Source: JAOUEA01 sp963790335 (lineage in GTDB: Bacteria; Actinomycetota; UBA4738; HRBIN12). Taken from it: a stretch of DNA of 64,000 bases. The notes under the pieces were generated by a model. The model saw only the letters and a program-made list of their open reading frames with translations, made no database searches and was not told where the DNA came from. The DNA lies in NCBI GenBank assembly GCA_963790335.1, contig CAWBOB010000001.1:186001-250000 (forward strand). Direction: 5' to 3'. Shown here piece by piece: positions 53,393-64,000 of this stretch. A program made the position numbers and the translations under genes. The stretch's first letter is position 1. Every line of letters begins with the position of its first letter.

Positions 53393-54606
53393 TCAGGTTC
53401 CCGACGATTTCCAGGCGTCTCGGATCTTCACGCGTGAGCCGGTCTGCAGCACGGCGCCGGAGTAGATGCGGGCCGAGAGCGGCACGAGCGCAACCGTGCC
53501 GGCCACTAGCAGGGCGATCGAGACCGCGACCTGCGGCACCGTCGCCGCCCCGAGCGCGATGCGCACGGGCATGGCCAGCGCCGCAGAGAAGGGCACCATC
53601 GACGCCACCGTCGCCACCGTCGAGTCAGGATCCTGGAGCGCGCCGATCGACACGAAGAACGAGACGAAGATGATCAGGTTGATCGGCACCAGCGCGTTCT
53701 GCAGCTCTTCCATGCGGGACACGAGCGAGCCCGAGACCGCGAACAGGCCGGCGTAGAACGCGAACCCCATGACGAACCAGGCCAGCACGACGAGCGCGAC
53801 GCCGGCCGCGGCGCCCGGCACCTCGATCGCGCCCGTGACGAGCGACAGCACGATGGCGAACGTCGCGACGAACACGAGCTGCACGATGCCGAGGACGCCG
53901 ATGCCTGCGATCTTGCCCGCCAGCAGCTGCCAAGGACGGATCGCCGAGAGCAGGATCTCGACGACCCTGGACGACTTCTCCTCGATGACACCGGTCGCGA
54001 TCCACACCCCGTACCCGAAGAGCTGTCCGTACGCGAGCAGCACCGCGACGAACGCGATGTTCGCCTTCCGATCGCGGTCGGGATCCTGTGGCTCCAGCGT
54101 GCGCACCTGCACAGCGGTTCGATCGAGCAGGTCGCCGATGCGGGAGGCCGGCACCCCCGCCGCGCGCAGCGCCTCGGCCACGCGGGCTTGCCGGAACGCC
54201 TCGTCGACGGCTTCCGAGAGTGCATCCGGCGCCGGCTCGGCGGTGAGCATCACGCCGTCGTCGGAAAGGGCGGCGTCGAGCCGTCCGGACCGCACGGCTT
54301 CCTCGGCGAGGACCTCGTCGTCCCAGAAGGTGATCACGACCTCGAGCCCGCGGCGTTCCGCGGCATCGATCAAGGCCAGGCGGGTCTGCTCGATCGACGC
54401 CGGGATCCCTGCCGGTCAGGCCGATGTCGAGCGAAGTCAGGCGAGTCGCTCCCGAACGCGCTCAGCAGGATCAACATCGTGAGCACGCTCAACGTGATCG
54501 CGGTCGAGATGATGAACCCCTTGTCGCGCAGGCGCACCCAGAAATCCCGGGCGGCCACGAGCCGCCACGCGCCGCGATCCTCGACCTGGGTGGGTGCGCG
54601 GCTCAT
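53393..54606 (-). CDS. ABC-2 type exporter permease (NatB-like), one frame break
   Basis: About 404 aa when joined. The N-terminal part (WRLVAARDFWVRLRDKGFIISTAITLSVLTMLILLSAF) holds TM1; a frame break lies near 54410-54425; then a large outer loop and a block of five or six TM helices (FVAVLLAYGQLFGYGVWIATGVIEEKSSRVVEILLSAIRPWQLLAGKIAG and more). The EEKSSRVVEILL...PWQLLAGKI motif is typical of NatB. It is the partner of the ATPase gene, which overlaps by 4 nt. Substrate unknown; the NatAB family is linked to Na+ or peptide export. Confidence 0.85.
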
Positions 54607-55496
54607 GGGCCGACGACCTCCCTGAACAGCTCGGCGAGCGTCGAACGCACCGGGCCGAACCGCTCGACGTCGCCGGCAGCCCTCGCCAGGTCGAGCACTC
54701 GCTGCTCGTCGACGTCGTCGGCGAGCTCGAGCTCGAGACCGTCGGGCGTGGTCCGCACGAGGGTGACGCCCGGCACCGACTCGTGCCAGCCCTCGACCGC
54801 GCGACGCACCTGCACCAGGTAGAGCCGCCGCTGCCGCCGCTCACGCAGCTCGTCGATCGAGCCCTGGGCCACGATGCGCCCGTCGTCGATCAGCACCACC
54901 GCATCGCAGAGCCGTTCCACGAGGTCGAGCTGATGGCTCGAGAACACGACCGGTACACCATGGTTGGAAGCCTGCCGCCTGAGCACGCCCGAGAGCACGT
55001 CGACGCCCACCGGGTCGAGGCCCGAGAACGGTTCGTCGAGCACCAGCAGCTCCGGCTCGTGCACGAGCGCCGCGGAGAGTTGCACCCGCTGCTGGTTGCC
55101 GAGCGAGAGCGCCTCGACGCGGTCCTCTGCTCGGTCGGCGACGCCGAGCACCTGGAGCGTCTCGCTCGCGCGCTCACGCGCCTGCGCCCTGCCGAGACCA
55201 TGCAACCGAGCGAGGTACACCAGCTGTTCGAGCACCCGCATCTTCGGGTAGAGGCCTCGCTCCTCGGGCATGTACCCGAAACGACGACGCGTCGAGGCGT
55301 CGACGGGCTCCCCGCGCCATCGCACCGATCCCGCGTCGGGCGTGAGCACGCCGAGCGCGATGCGCATGGCGGTCGTCTTGCCGGCGCCGTTCGGCCCGAC
55401 GAACCCGACGATCGCTCCTTCGGGAACGGTGAACGAGACGTCGTCGAGGGCGACGAGGTCGCCGAACGTGCGGCGGAGTCCGATCAGCTCGAGCAC
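54603..55496 (-). CDS. ABC exporter ATP-binding protein (NatA-like)
   Basis: 297 aa from the GTG at 55496, with GAGG 5 nt upstream; the in-frame extension to 55712 is a shadow of the NAD(P)-binding gene. Walker A GPNGAGKTT, Q-loop FGYMPEERGLYPKM, signature LSLGNQQRVQL, Walker B LLVLDEPFSGLDP and switch His in SSHQ. A C-terminal regulatory stretch follows. Drives the permease encoded next (4-nt overlap). Confidence 0.92.
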   Translation of the reverse strand: MLELIGLRRTFGDLVALDDVSFTVPEGAIVGFVGPNGAGKTTAMRIALGVLTPDAGSVRWRGEPVDASTRRRFGYMPEERGLYPKMRVLEQLVYLARLHGLGRAQARERASETLQVLGVADRAEDRVEALSLGNQQRVQLSAALVHEPELLVLDEPFSGLDPVGVDVLSGVLRRQASNHGVPVVFSSHQLDLVERLCDAVVLIDDGRIVAQGSIDELRERRQRRLYLVQVRRAVEGWHESVPGVTLVRTTPDGLELELADDVDEQRVLDLARAAGDVERFGPVRSTLAELFREVVGP

Positions 55497-55503
55497 GGGC
55501 GCC

Positions 55504-56100
55504 TCAGGCCGCGGTGGAAACGTCGACGACGTGGCCGATCCAGCCGGGGTGGTCCAGAGCGTCGAGCAGAGCGGTCGCGAAGTCGGCGCGCGAGATCGAC
55601 GGGCCGTCGCCCCGCCCGTCGACGACGGCCTGGTACGGCGCCGCGGGGCTCCTCGTCGGAGAGCATCGGCGTCGCGACCACCGTCCAGTCGAGGTCGGCG
55701 ACGAGCAGGCACGCGAGCACATCGCGATGCTCCTGGGAGACCGCGGCGTACGGACCCTCGAGCGGAAGGTCGTCGAGCACCCTCGAGTTGGCCGAGATCA
55801 CGAGGCGCCGCGGGCCGGCCGATCCCATCGCCCGCGTGAGCTCACCGATCGCGTTGGAGTAGACGTCGCCCGGTTCGGGTCCCTGAGGGCCCATGGCCGA
55901 GACCACAGCCTCGGCTCCGCGCAGCGCCGAGCGCACGGCCGACGGGTTCCGCGCATCGCCCGTCACCACCCGGTCCACGCCGGGGCGCGATTCCTTGCCG
56001 GGGCCGGAACGCACGAACGCGGTCACCGAGTGACCGCGTTCGAGGGACCGTGCCACCAGGAGGCGACCCGTGCCACCGGTCGCCCCGAAGACCGCGAGGT

Positions 56101-56104
<4 letters not shown>
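55504..56104 (-). CDS. NAD(P)-binding protein (NmrA/atypical SDR), one frame break
   Basis: About 200 aa when joined. N-terminal dinucleotide motif LAVFGATGGTGRLLV, then VVTGDARNPSAVRSALRGAEAVVSAMGP and RRLVISANSRV, as in NmrA-like or BVR-B-like reductases. The frame breaks near 55655; the following frame reads PYQAVVDGRGDGPSISRADFATALLDALDHPGW, a usual C-terminus. No Tyr-x3-Lys. It starts with an overlap on the lon stop (ATGA). Confidence 0.8.
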
Positions 56105-58494
<2,390 letters not shown>

Positions 58495-58580
58495 GATCGG
58501 TCTCCCTCGATGACTCAGAACGCGGCCGGCGCCGCATCTCACGGGCAAGAACGACCGACCCGTGGGGGCTATTCCCGACA

Positions 58581-58596
58581 TGTAATCCTGATTACA
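58581..58596. promoter_or_regulatory. 16-bp palindrome upstream of lon
   Basis: TGTAATC-CT-GATTACA has perfect 7-bp arms and a 2-nt spacer. It is A+T-rich in G+C-rich surroundings and sits in the 153-nt gap between the MBL-rhodanese gene and lon, 87 nt above the lon ATG. A dimeric repressor of lon is the simplest reading. Confidence 0.55.
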
Positions 58597-58647
58597 CGAA
58601 CGCACCCTGGGTGTGTCCTGGTGAAGCACGCTCGATCTTCGCGCCCG

Positions 58648-60052
58648 TCACTCGCGCTCGCCCGACACGACGGGGAGCCCGGCCGCTCTCCACGCGGTCA
58701 TGCCGCCCACGACCGTGACCGCATCACGTGCGTTGGCGACGAGCAGGCTCGCCGCGACCGACGACCGGAAACCGCTGCCACAGACCACGGCGACCGGGCG
58801 GCCGGACGGAACCTCCTCGATCCGTGCTGGCAGCTCCGCTGCGGTGAGGAAGGTCGCCGGCTCGGCGTGACCGCCTCGCCACTCCCCCGGCTGGCGCACA
58901 TCGAGGAGCGTGACTTCGCCGGCGGCTGCCTGGTCGCGGGCCTCGTGCACCGACAGCTGGCCGAGGGTCGCGATCCGGCGCCCCGACGTGCGCCAATCCG
59001 CGAGCCCGCCGGCGAGCCACCCGACCGGTGATGCGGTATCCGATGCGCAGGAGCTGCCAGGTGGCTTCCCACAGGTCGTCGGGGCGGTCGAGCACGAGCA
59101 CGACATCGGCGCCCTCGGGCACGACCGTTCCGGTCCAGGTCGAGAAGGAGCTCCCGAGGCCGACGTTGAGTGCCCCCGGCACGTGGCCGCCTGCGAACGA
59201 CTCGGGCTGGCGCGTATCGAGCACGACGGCCCCCGCGGCCTGCAGGCGTCCGACCTGCTCGACGTCGAGCGCGGGTGGTTCCGCGAGCACGTCGAGCAGC
59301 GCGGGACCGGACAGGTTCTGGGGGCGCATGCGCTTCCAGTAGGGCGGCACGGCGGGCAGATCCTGCAGATCGAGGCACTCTCGGACGAAGATGTCCTCGC
59401 TCGTGATGCGCCGCAGCATCGGGTTGGTCCGGCGCTCGTAGCCGATCGTGGTCGACAGGCGCGCACCGATGGTCGCGCCGCAGAGCGACCCGGAGACGTG
59501 GGTGGGGAAGACCTCGACGTGGTCAGGCAGCTCGAGGATCTTCGTCTGGAGCATCTCGCACATCGCGGAGGCGCTGTCGCGCGTCTGCGCGGCGCCGCCG
59601 AGCAGATCGGGCCTCGCCACGTCACCCACGAGCAGGGCGCCGCCCGACAGCAACGCGGCGGGATCATCGCCGACGGCCCGGTCGCGCACGAGCAGGCTCA
59701 CGTGCTCGGGCGTGTGCCCGGGCGTGTGCATCACCTCGAACGCCACATCTCCCATCTCGACGATCTCGCCGTCCTTCACCGCTCGATGGTCGTAGCCGAA
59801 GGAACCTTCGGCGGAAGCCAGCACGCTGAGCCCTGGCGCTCGCGCGGCGATCTCGGAGATGCCCGAGAGGTAGTCGTTGTGCCCGTGGGAATCGATCACG
59901 TACGCGATGCGCGAGCCGTGATCGCGCGCGACCTCGAAGTAGGCGCGCACGTCACGCTGCGGGTCGAGCACGAGCGCCTGGCCGGTCCCCTCGTCGCCGA
60001 TCACGTACGAGGCGTGCCCCAGGCTCTCGAGGTGACACTGATGCAGGAACAC
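58648..60052 (-). CDS. MBL-fold protein with two rhodanese domains (persulfide dioxygenase-like), one frame break
   Basis: About 468 aa when joined, GTG start. The metallo-beta-lactamase part (1-245) has IDSHGHNDYLSGISEIA with HGHND in place of HAHAD, MHTPGHTPEHVSLLV and LLVGDVARPDLLG, as in ETHE1-like sulfur dioxygenases fused to rhodaneses. The first rhodanese (GAVVLDTRQPESFAGGHVPGALNV) lacks a Cys in its active loop (VVLVLDRPDD). The frame breaks near 59020; the second rhodanese VTLLDVRQPGEWRGGHAEPA has the catalytic Cys in VVCGSGFRSSVAA. Probably oxidises or moves sulfane sulfur. It lies upstream of lon on the same strand. Confidence 0.85.
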
Positions 60053-60129
60053 GGCGGCGACATACCCGTCCGAGCCGCCGACGAACCGTGTGCGTAGCCT
60101 CGGCCCCGAGCGATGTCCGTCGCGGTCTG

Positions 60130-60135
60130 TAACCT
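60130..60135 (+). promoter_or_regulatory. predicted -10 box (TAACCT) of the DrrA-type gene
   Basis: TAACCT ends 9 nt before the ATG at 60145, with no ribosome site between. A start of transcription very near the ATG is likely. Confidence 0.35.
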
Positions 60136-60144
60136 GACACGTCC

Positions 60145-61161
60145 ATGTCCTCTCCCATCATCCGTACCGAGCAGCTCGTCAAGCACTTCGGCGAGGTCGA
60201 GGCGCTCAAGGGCGTCGACCTCGAGGTGCACAGGGGCACCGTGCTCGGGTTGCTCGGCCCCAACGGTGCGGGCAAGACGACCGCCGTGCGCGTCCTGACC
60301 ACGCTGCTCGAGCCGACGAGCGGGCGCGCCGAGGTCGACGGCCTCGACGTCGTGCGCGACGCCGAGGAGCTCCGGTTCCGCATCGGCTTGGCGGGCCAGA
60401 GCGCTGCGGTCGACGAGAACCTCACCGGCCTCGAGAACCTGGAGCTCGTCGGGCGCCTCTACCACCTGCCCAAGGCCGAGGCCCGCCGCCGCGCCGGCGA
60501 GGTGCTCGAGCGGTTCGGGCTCTCCGATGCCGCTGGCCGTGCCGCGAAGACCTACTCGGGAGGCATGCGCCGGCGACTCGACGTGGCGGCGAGCCTGGTG
60601 GGCCGGCCCGAGGTGCTGTTCCTCGACGAGCCGACCACCGGGCTCGACCCTCGAAGCCGCATCGACGTGTGGGACTTCGTGCGCGAGCTGCAGAGCGAGG
60701 GCACGACGCTGTTGCTCACCACCCAGTACCTCGATGAAGCCGACCAGCTCGCCGATCGCATCGCCGTGATCGACGTCGGCACCGTGATCGCCGAAGGAAC
60801 GTCCGACGAGCTCAAGAACCGCATCGGCGGCGAGGTGCTGGAGCTGCACGTCGACGACCCTGCCAGCCTCCCTCGGGTGTCCGCGGCCCTCGCTGGGGTC
60901 GGTGCAGGGGCTCCCACCGTCGACGAGGAGGCACGCCTGGTACGCATCCCGGTGGGAACCGACGGCTTCGATGCGCTCCGCGACAGCGTGCGCCGCCTCG
61001 ACGAAGGCAAGATCTGGGTGGCCGACATCGCACTGCACCGCCCCACGCTCGACGACGTCTTCCTGTCGCTCACCGGCCGTTCCGCCGAGGAAGGCCACAC
61101 CGACGAAGCGGCAGACGAGCAGCCATCCAAGGGCAAGCGCCGAAGGAAGAAGGACGCATGA
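60145..61161 (+). CDS. DrrA-type ABC exporter ATP-binding protein
   Basis: 338 aa. Walker A GPNGAGKTT, the DrrA motif GLAGQSAAVDENLTGLENLELVGRLYHLP, signature YSGGMRRRLDVAASL, Walker B VLFLDEPTTGLDP and switch LLLTTQYLDEADQLADRI. The C-terminal 110 residues carry the DrrA-type regulatory fold (VDDPASLPRVSAAL ... DIALHRPTLDDVFLSLTGR) and end in a basic tail. The next gene overlaps by 4 nt. The daunorubicin-resistance family exports drugs or lipids; the substrate is unknown. Confidence 0.93.
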   Translation: MSSPIIRTEQLVKHFGEVEALKGVDLEVHRGTVLGLLGPNGAGKTTAVRVLTTLLEPTSGRAEVDGLDVVRDAEELRFRIGLAGQSAAVDENLTGLENLELVGRLYHLPKAEARRRAGEVLERFGLSDAAGRAAKTYSGGMRRRLDVAASLVGRPEVLFLDEPTTGLDPRSRIDVWDFVRELQSEGTTLLLTTQYLDEADQLADRIAVIDVGTVIAEGTSDELKNRIGGEVLELHVDDPASLPRVSAALAGVGAGAPTVDEEARLVRIPVGTDGFDALRDSVRRLDEGKIWVADIALHRPTLDDVFLSLTGRSAEEGHTDEAADEQPSKGKRRRKKDA

Positions 61162-62021
61162 GTGTGATCACTGAGGCTCCGACCGGGCGACGGGCCCCGA
61201 GCGGCATCGCTGCGCGAGCGGGGTTGGCGCTGTCCGACGGGCTGCTGGTGGCGAGGCGCAACCTCGTGACGCTCACCCGCGTGCCCACGGTGTTCATCTT
61301 CGAGCTGGTGCAGCCGGTCATGTTCGTGCTGCTCTTCCGCTACATCTACGCCAACCAGTTCGCCTTCCTTCCACCGGGGCTCGACTACGTGATGTTCCTG
61401 ATGCCGGGCATCTTCGTGCAGAACGCGATCTTCGGCGCGACGACCACGGCGGTCGGGTTCGCCGAGGATCTCAAGGGCGGCATCATCGACCGGTTCCGGT
61501 CACTGCCCATGGCCCGGTCGGCGGTGCTGATCGGGCGCACGACGTCCGATCTGCTCAAGAACCTCATCCTCGTGCTGCTCGTGATCGCCATCGGATACCT
61601 GGTCGGGTTCCGCTTCGAGAACGGCATCGTGCCGGCCATCGGCGTCGTCGTGCTCGTGCTCGCCGTCGGGTTCGCCTGGTCGTGGATCTTCGCCTGCCTC
61701 GGCATCGCGCTGAAGAAGGTGGAAGCCGTGCAGGCGGCCTCGTTCACCCTGATCTTCCCCGTCGTGTTCGTGAGCTCGGCGTTCGCGCCGGTCGACGGCA
61801 TGGTGAGCTGGCTCCAGCCGATCGCTCGCGCCAACCCGGTCTCGATCTGGTGCAACCTCGCTCGCTACCTCTCCAACGGCGAGATCGGCATCATCGACCC
61901 GAACACGAAACTCCCCATCGACTCGTTCGAGGGCCTCCTGCTCAAGTCGGCGATGTGGATCGTGATCCTCCTGGTGATCGGGGTGCCGCTCGCCGTCCGC
62001 CTCTACCGCAAGCTCGACTGA
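61158..62021 (+). CDS. DrrB-type ABC-2 exporter permease
   Basis: 287 aa, six TM helices (TVFIFELVQPVMFVLLFRYIY, YVMFLMPGIFVQNAIFG, LIGRTTSDLLKNLILVLLVIAIGYLVGF, and three more to the end). The GGIIDRFRSLPMARSAVLIGR motif between TM2 and TM3 is characteristic of DrrB, and APVDGMVSWLQPIARANPVS follows TM5. Start overlaps the ATPase stop, giving one exporter unit. Confidence 0.93.
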   Translation: MSVITEAPTGRRAPSGIAARAGLALSDGLLVARRNLVTLTRVPTVFIFELVQPVMFVLLFRYIYANQFAFLPPGLDYVMFLMPGIFVQNAIFGATTTAVGFAEDLKGGIIDRFRSLPMARSAVLIGRTTSDLLKNLILVLLVIAIGYLVGFRFENGIVPAIGVVVLVLAVGFAWSWIFACLGIALKKVEAVQAASFTLIFPVVFVSSAFAPVDGMVSWLQPIARANPVSIWCNLARYLSNGEIGIIDPNTKLPIDSFEGLLLKSAMWIVILLVIGVPLAVRLYRKLD

Positions 62022-62097
62022 CGATCGAGACCGGAACATCTGAGAGGGCTTCGCGTTCCGCCTGACCGTCGGCGCCGAGGTCTGACAGCATCGGGGC

Positions 62098-63165
62098 ATG
62101 CAGCTCGCCCTGCGCGTCGTCTCGGTCGTCGTCGGTGCCGCCCTGGTCACGGCCGCGCTCATCTCCGCCGTCAAGACCGTGGTGATCCCGCGCCACGCAT
62201 CCTCGATGATCACACGGGCTGTGTTCGCGAGCCTTCGCCGTCTGTACGACCTCGTGACGCCGGCATCGATGTCGTTCGAGCGACGCGACCGTCTGCTCGC
62301 CACGTACGCCCCCCTCGGCATGCTCACGCTGCTCGTCACCTGGATCGCACTCACGTTCGTCGGGTACGCCGCGATGTTCTGGGGGCTCGACGGCGAGACC
62401 AGCCCCTCGGTCGCGCTCGAGCTCTCGGGCTCGTCGCTGTTCACGCTCGGCTTCCTTCGGCCGAGCCAGTTCTGGCTGATGGGCGTGTCGTTCACCGAGG
62501 CGGCGCTCGGGCTCTTCCTCGTCGCCTTGCTGATCACGTACCTGCCGAGTATCAACGCTGCGTTCTCACGGCGGGAGCGGGGGGTCACCGCGCTGGCGGT
62601 GCGCGCCGGCGAGCCTCCGTCGGGGGTCGAGATGGTGCAGCGCTTCTGGCGGCTCGAGCGCATGTCGGAGTTGCACGAGGTCTGGGTCGAGTGGGAGCGC
62701 TGGTTCGTCGATGTCGAGGAGACGCACGCGTCGTTCTCGGCGCTCGCGTTCTTCCGCTCCCCACAGACCGACCACTCCTGGGTCACCGCGGCCGGCGCGG
62801 TGCTCGATGGAGCCGCGCTCACCATCTCGAGCATCGACGTGCCGCACGACGTGCAGGCCGACATCTGCATCCGAGCCGGCTATCTGTCGCTGCGGCGCAT
62901 CGCTGCAGGTTTCGGCATCGGGTTCGACGCGCAGCCGGCCCCCGACGCCCCGATCTCGATCACCCGGCAGGAATGGGAAGACGCGATGGACGACCTGGCC
63001 GCTGCCGGCGTGGCGATCAAGCCCGATCGCGACGAGGCATGGCGCGGTTTCTCAGGCTGGCGTGTGAACTACGACACCGTGCTGCTCGAGCTGGCCGAGC
63101 TGACAGATGCGCCCTACGCGATGTGGTCCTCGGACCGAGGCGTGCTGCGAGCGCCGCGCCCATAG
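62098..63165 (+). CDS. membrane protein of unknown function, channel-like TM layout
   Basis: 355 aa. TM1 LALRVVSVVVGAALVTAALISAV, TM2 YAPLGMLTLLVTWIALTFVGYAAMFW, a re-entrant-like stretch ELSGSSLFTLGFLRP, TM3 VSFTEAALGLFLVALLITYLPSIN, then a cytoplasmic helical domain of 190 residues with many Trp (MVQRFWRLERMSELHEVWVEWERWF). The TM2-TLGF-TM3 arrangement recalls two-TM potassium channels (TVGYG), but the filter is not matched. Likely a member of a conserved actinobacterial unknown family. No operon partner; follows the exporter by 76 nt. Confidence 0.7.
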   Translation: MQLALRVVSVVVGAALVTAALISAVKTVVIPRHASSMITRAVFASLRRLYDLVTPASMSFERRDRLLATYAPLGMLTLLVTWIALTFVGYAAMFWGLDGETSPSVALELSGSSLFTLGFLRPSQFWLMGVSFTEAALGLFLVALLITYLPSINAAFSRRERGVTALAVRAGEPPSGVEMVQRFWRLERMSELHEVWVEWERWFVDVEETHASFSALAFFRSPQTDHSWVTAAGAVLDGAALTISSIDVPHDVQADICIRAGYLSLRRIAAGFGIGFDAQPAPDAPISITRQEWEDAMDDLAAAGVAIKPDRDEAWRGFSGWRVNYDTVLLELAELTDAPYAMWSSDRGVLRAPRP

Positions 63166-63174
63166 CGGCGGTCG

Positions 63175-64000
63175 TCAACGAGGCGCTCGAGCGTCGTAGC
63201 GCCAGAAGCCGGGCGCGAACATGCGCAGGGCCGCCACGCCCACGATCGTGAGCAGACCTCCCGACACGATCGAGAACGGCACGCTGCCCGTGACAGCGGC
63301 CACCGCGCCCGACTCCACGTTGCCGAGCGACGGGCCGGTCGCCCACACCGCCATGCCGATGCCGTCGAGGCGGCCGCGCAGCCGGTCCTCGACCGCCGCC
63401 TGCAACATCGTCGAACGGAAGATCCCGCTGACCATGTCGCCCGCTCCGGCCACCGCGAGCATGGCGAGCGAGAGCCAGAGGCTGTCGGAGAGCCCGAAGA
63501 CCACGATCGCGGCTCCCCACACGGCGATCGCCACGAGGATCGCGCGACCCTGGCGACGGACGTGCCTGGCCTGGCCGGACACCATCGTCGCCAGGAACGA
63601 GCCGACGGCCGGGGCCGCGTAGAGGAAGCCGAGCACCCTCGGTCCCCCACCGAGCCCTTCGGCCACCGCGGGGAACAACGCGATCGGGAACCCGAAGACC
63701 ATCGCGTTGAGATCGGCGAGGAAGACCGTCTGCAACGTGCGTTTGCCTCGAAGGAACCGGAAGCCGTCCACGATCGCCCTCCAGCTCACCTCGGTCTCGT
63801 CGCTCGACGGCGGCGACGGACGCATGCGCGCGATCTGCGCGATCACCACCGCGAACGTGACGGCGTCGAACACGAACGCGCCCGCCGGAGCGATCGTGGC
63901 GAGCAACAGGCCCGCCGCGACCGGACCGAGCATCGAGTCCAGTGACCCGAACCCCGATTCCAGGGCGAACGCCGACGGCAAGTCTTCGGTGTCGAGGAGC
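63175..64000 (-). CDS. MFS transporter, partial (runs off the window end)
   Basis: The reading frame is open to 64000, so the N-terminus is outside. About 275 residues are seen: MLGPVAAGLLLATIAPAGAFVFDAVTFAVVIAQIARM (TM5-6), a central loop with FRFLRGKRTLQTVFLADLNAMVFGFPIALFPAVAE, FLYAAPAVGSFLATMVSG, and TM9-12 (SLWLSLAMLAVAGAGDMVSGIFRSTMLQAAVEDRLRGRLDGIGMAV). The last motif is typical of the MFS_3/EntS-like group of exporters. Convergent with the channel-like gene. Confidence 0.85.
   Translation of the reverse strand, partial: LLDTEDLPSAFALESGFGSLDSMLGPVAAGLLLATIAPAGAFVFDAVTFAVVIAQIARMRPSPPSSDETEVSWRAIVDGFRFLRGKRTLQTVFLADLNAMVFGFPIALFPAVAEGLGGGPRVLGFLYAAPAVGSFLATMVSGQARHVRRQGRAILVAIAVWGAAIVVFGLSDSLWLSLAMLAVAGAGDMVSGIFRSTMLQAAVEDRLRGRLDGIGMAVWATGPSLGNVESGAVAAVTGSVPFSIVSGGLLTIVGVAALRMFAPGFWRYDARAPR

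Overview
This window is high-G+C DNA (about two thirds G+C by eye) from an actinobacterium. The evidence is the CysO/Mec/CysM cysteine pathway, the murI - metallo-beta-lactamase - rph - rdgB gene order known from Mycobacterium tuberculosis, an InhA-like enoyl-ACP reductase, a DUF4333 protein, DrrAB and NatAB-type exporters, and about ten TAnnnT -10 boxes sitting 5-9 nt before start codons (leaderless transcription). I cannot fix the class; a deep branch such as Acidimicrobiia or Thermoleophilia is possible. There is no rRNA, CRISPR array, phage or transposase; one tRNA-Leu(UAG) lies at 16236-16318.

Layout. 0.1-7.7 kb: the end of an exopolysaccharide locus with a Wzz/BY-kinase pair (frame broken twice), a GT4 glycosyltransferase, three different sulfotransferases, a secreted DUF1996 protein and a polyprenyl-phosphate sugar-1-phosphate transferase. 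It probably makes and sulfates a surface glycan. 7.7-24.9 kb: a signalling region with three related LuxR-type regulators, a histidine kinase, a large secreted propeller/PKD protein, CapA and L,D-transpeptidase wall genes, then an operon lipoprotein - HAMP kinase - REC - REC/adenylate cyclase, a further REC, a NarL-type pair, a cupin, an ArsR-SRPBCC pair and another membrane kinase. 25-29 kb: rdgB, rph, a Rv1339-like metallo-hydrolase, murI and cysM, all on the minus strand. 29-36 kb: two HME-type RND pump genes with a small adaptor-like lipoprotein between them; both pump frames are broken many times. 36-43 kb: a coiled-coil membrane protein, cysO, moeB-like, mec, selD, an RNase II/R-type nuclease and a Tat-exported amidohydrolase. 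43-52.5 kb: a PfkB kinase, a zinc-ribbon/cyclase/ATPase/TPR regulator divergent from a CBS-DUF294 protein, fabI, and assorted enzymes. 52.5-60 kb: a minus-strand run of MBL-rhodanese protein, lon, an NAD(P)-binding protein, an ABC exporter and a methyltransferase. 60-64 kb: a DrrAB-type exporter, a channel-like membrane protein and a partial MFS transporter.

Three themes stand out. First, the conserved mec-cysO-cysM-murI locus is split by an 8-kb same-strand block carrying the damaged RND pair; a 14-bp perfect dyad surrounds the predicted -10 box of cysM at the junction. Second, cAMP genes recur: two class III cyclases and one candidate phosphodiesterase. Third, about 30 single-base frame breaks are spread unevenly: some long genes (lon, several kinases, the 22-29 kb run) have none, while one RND gene has about ten. 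Some may be sequence errors, so broken genes are described as spans with approximate break positions.
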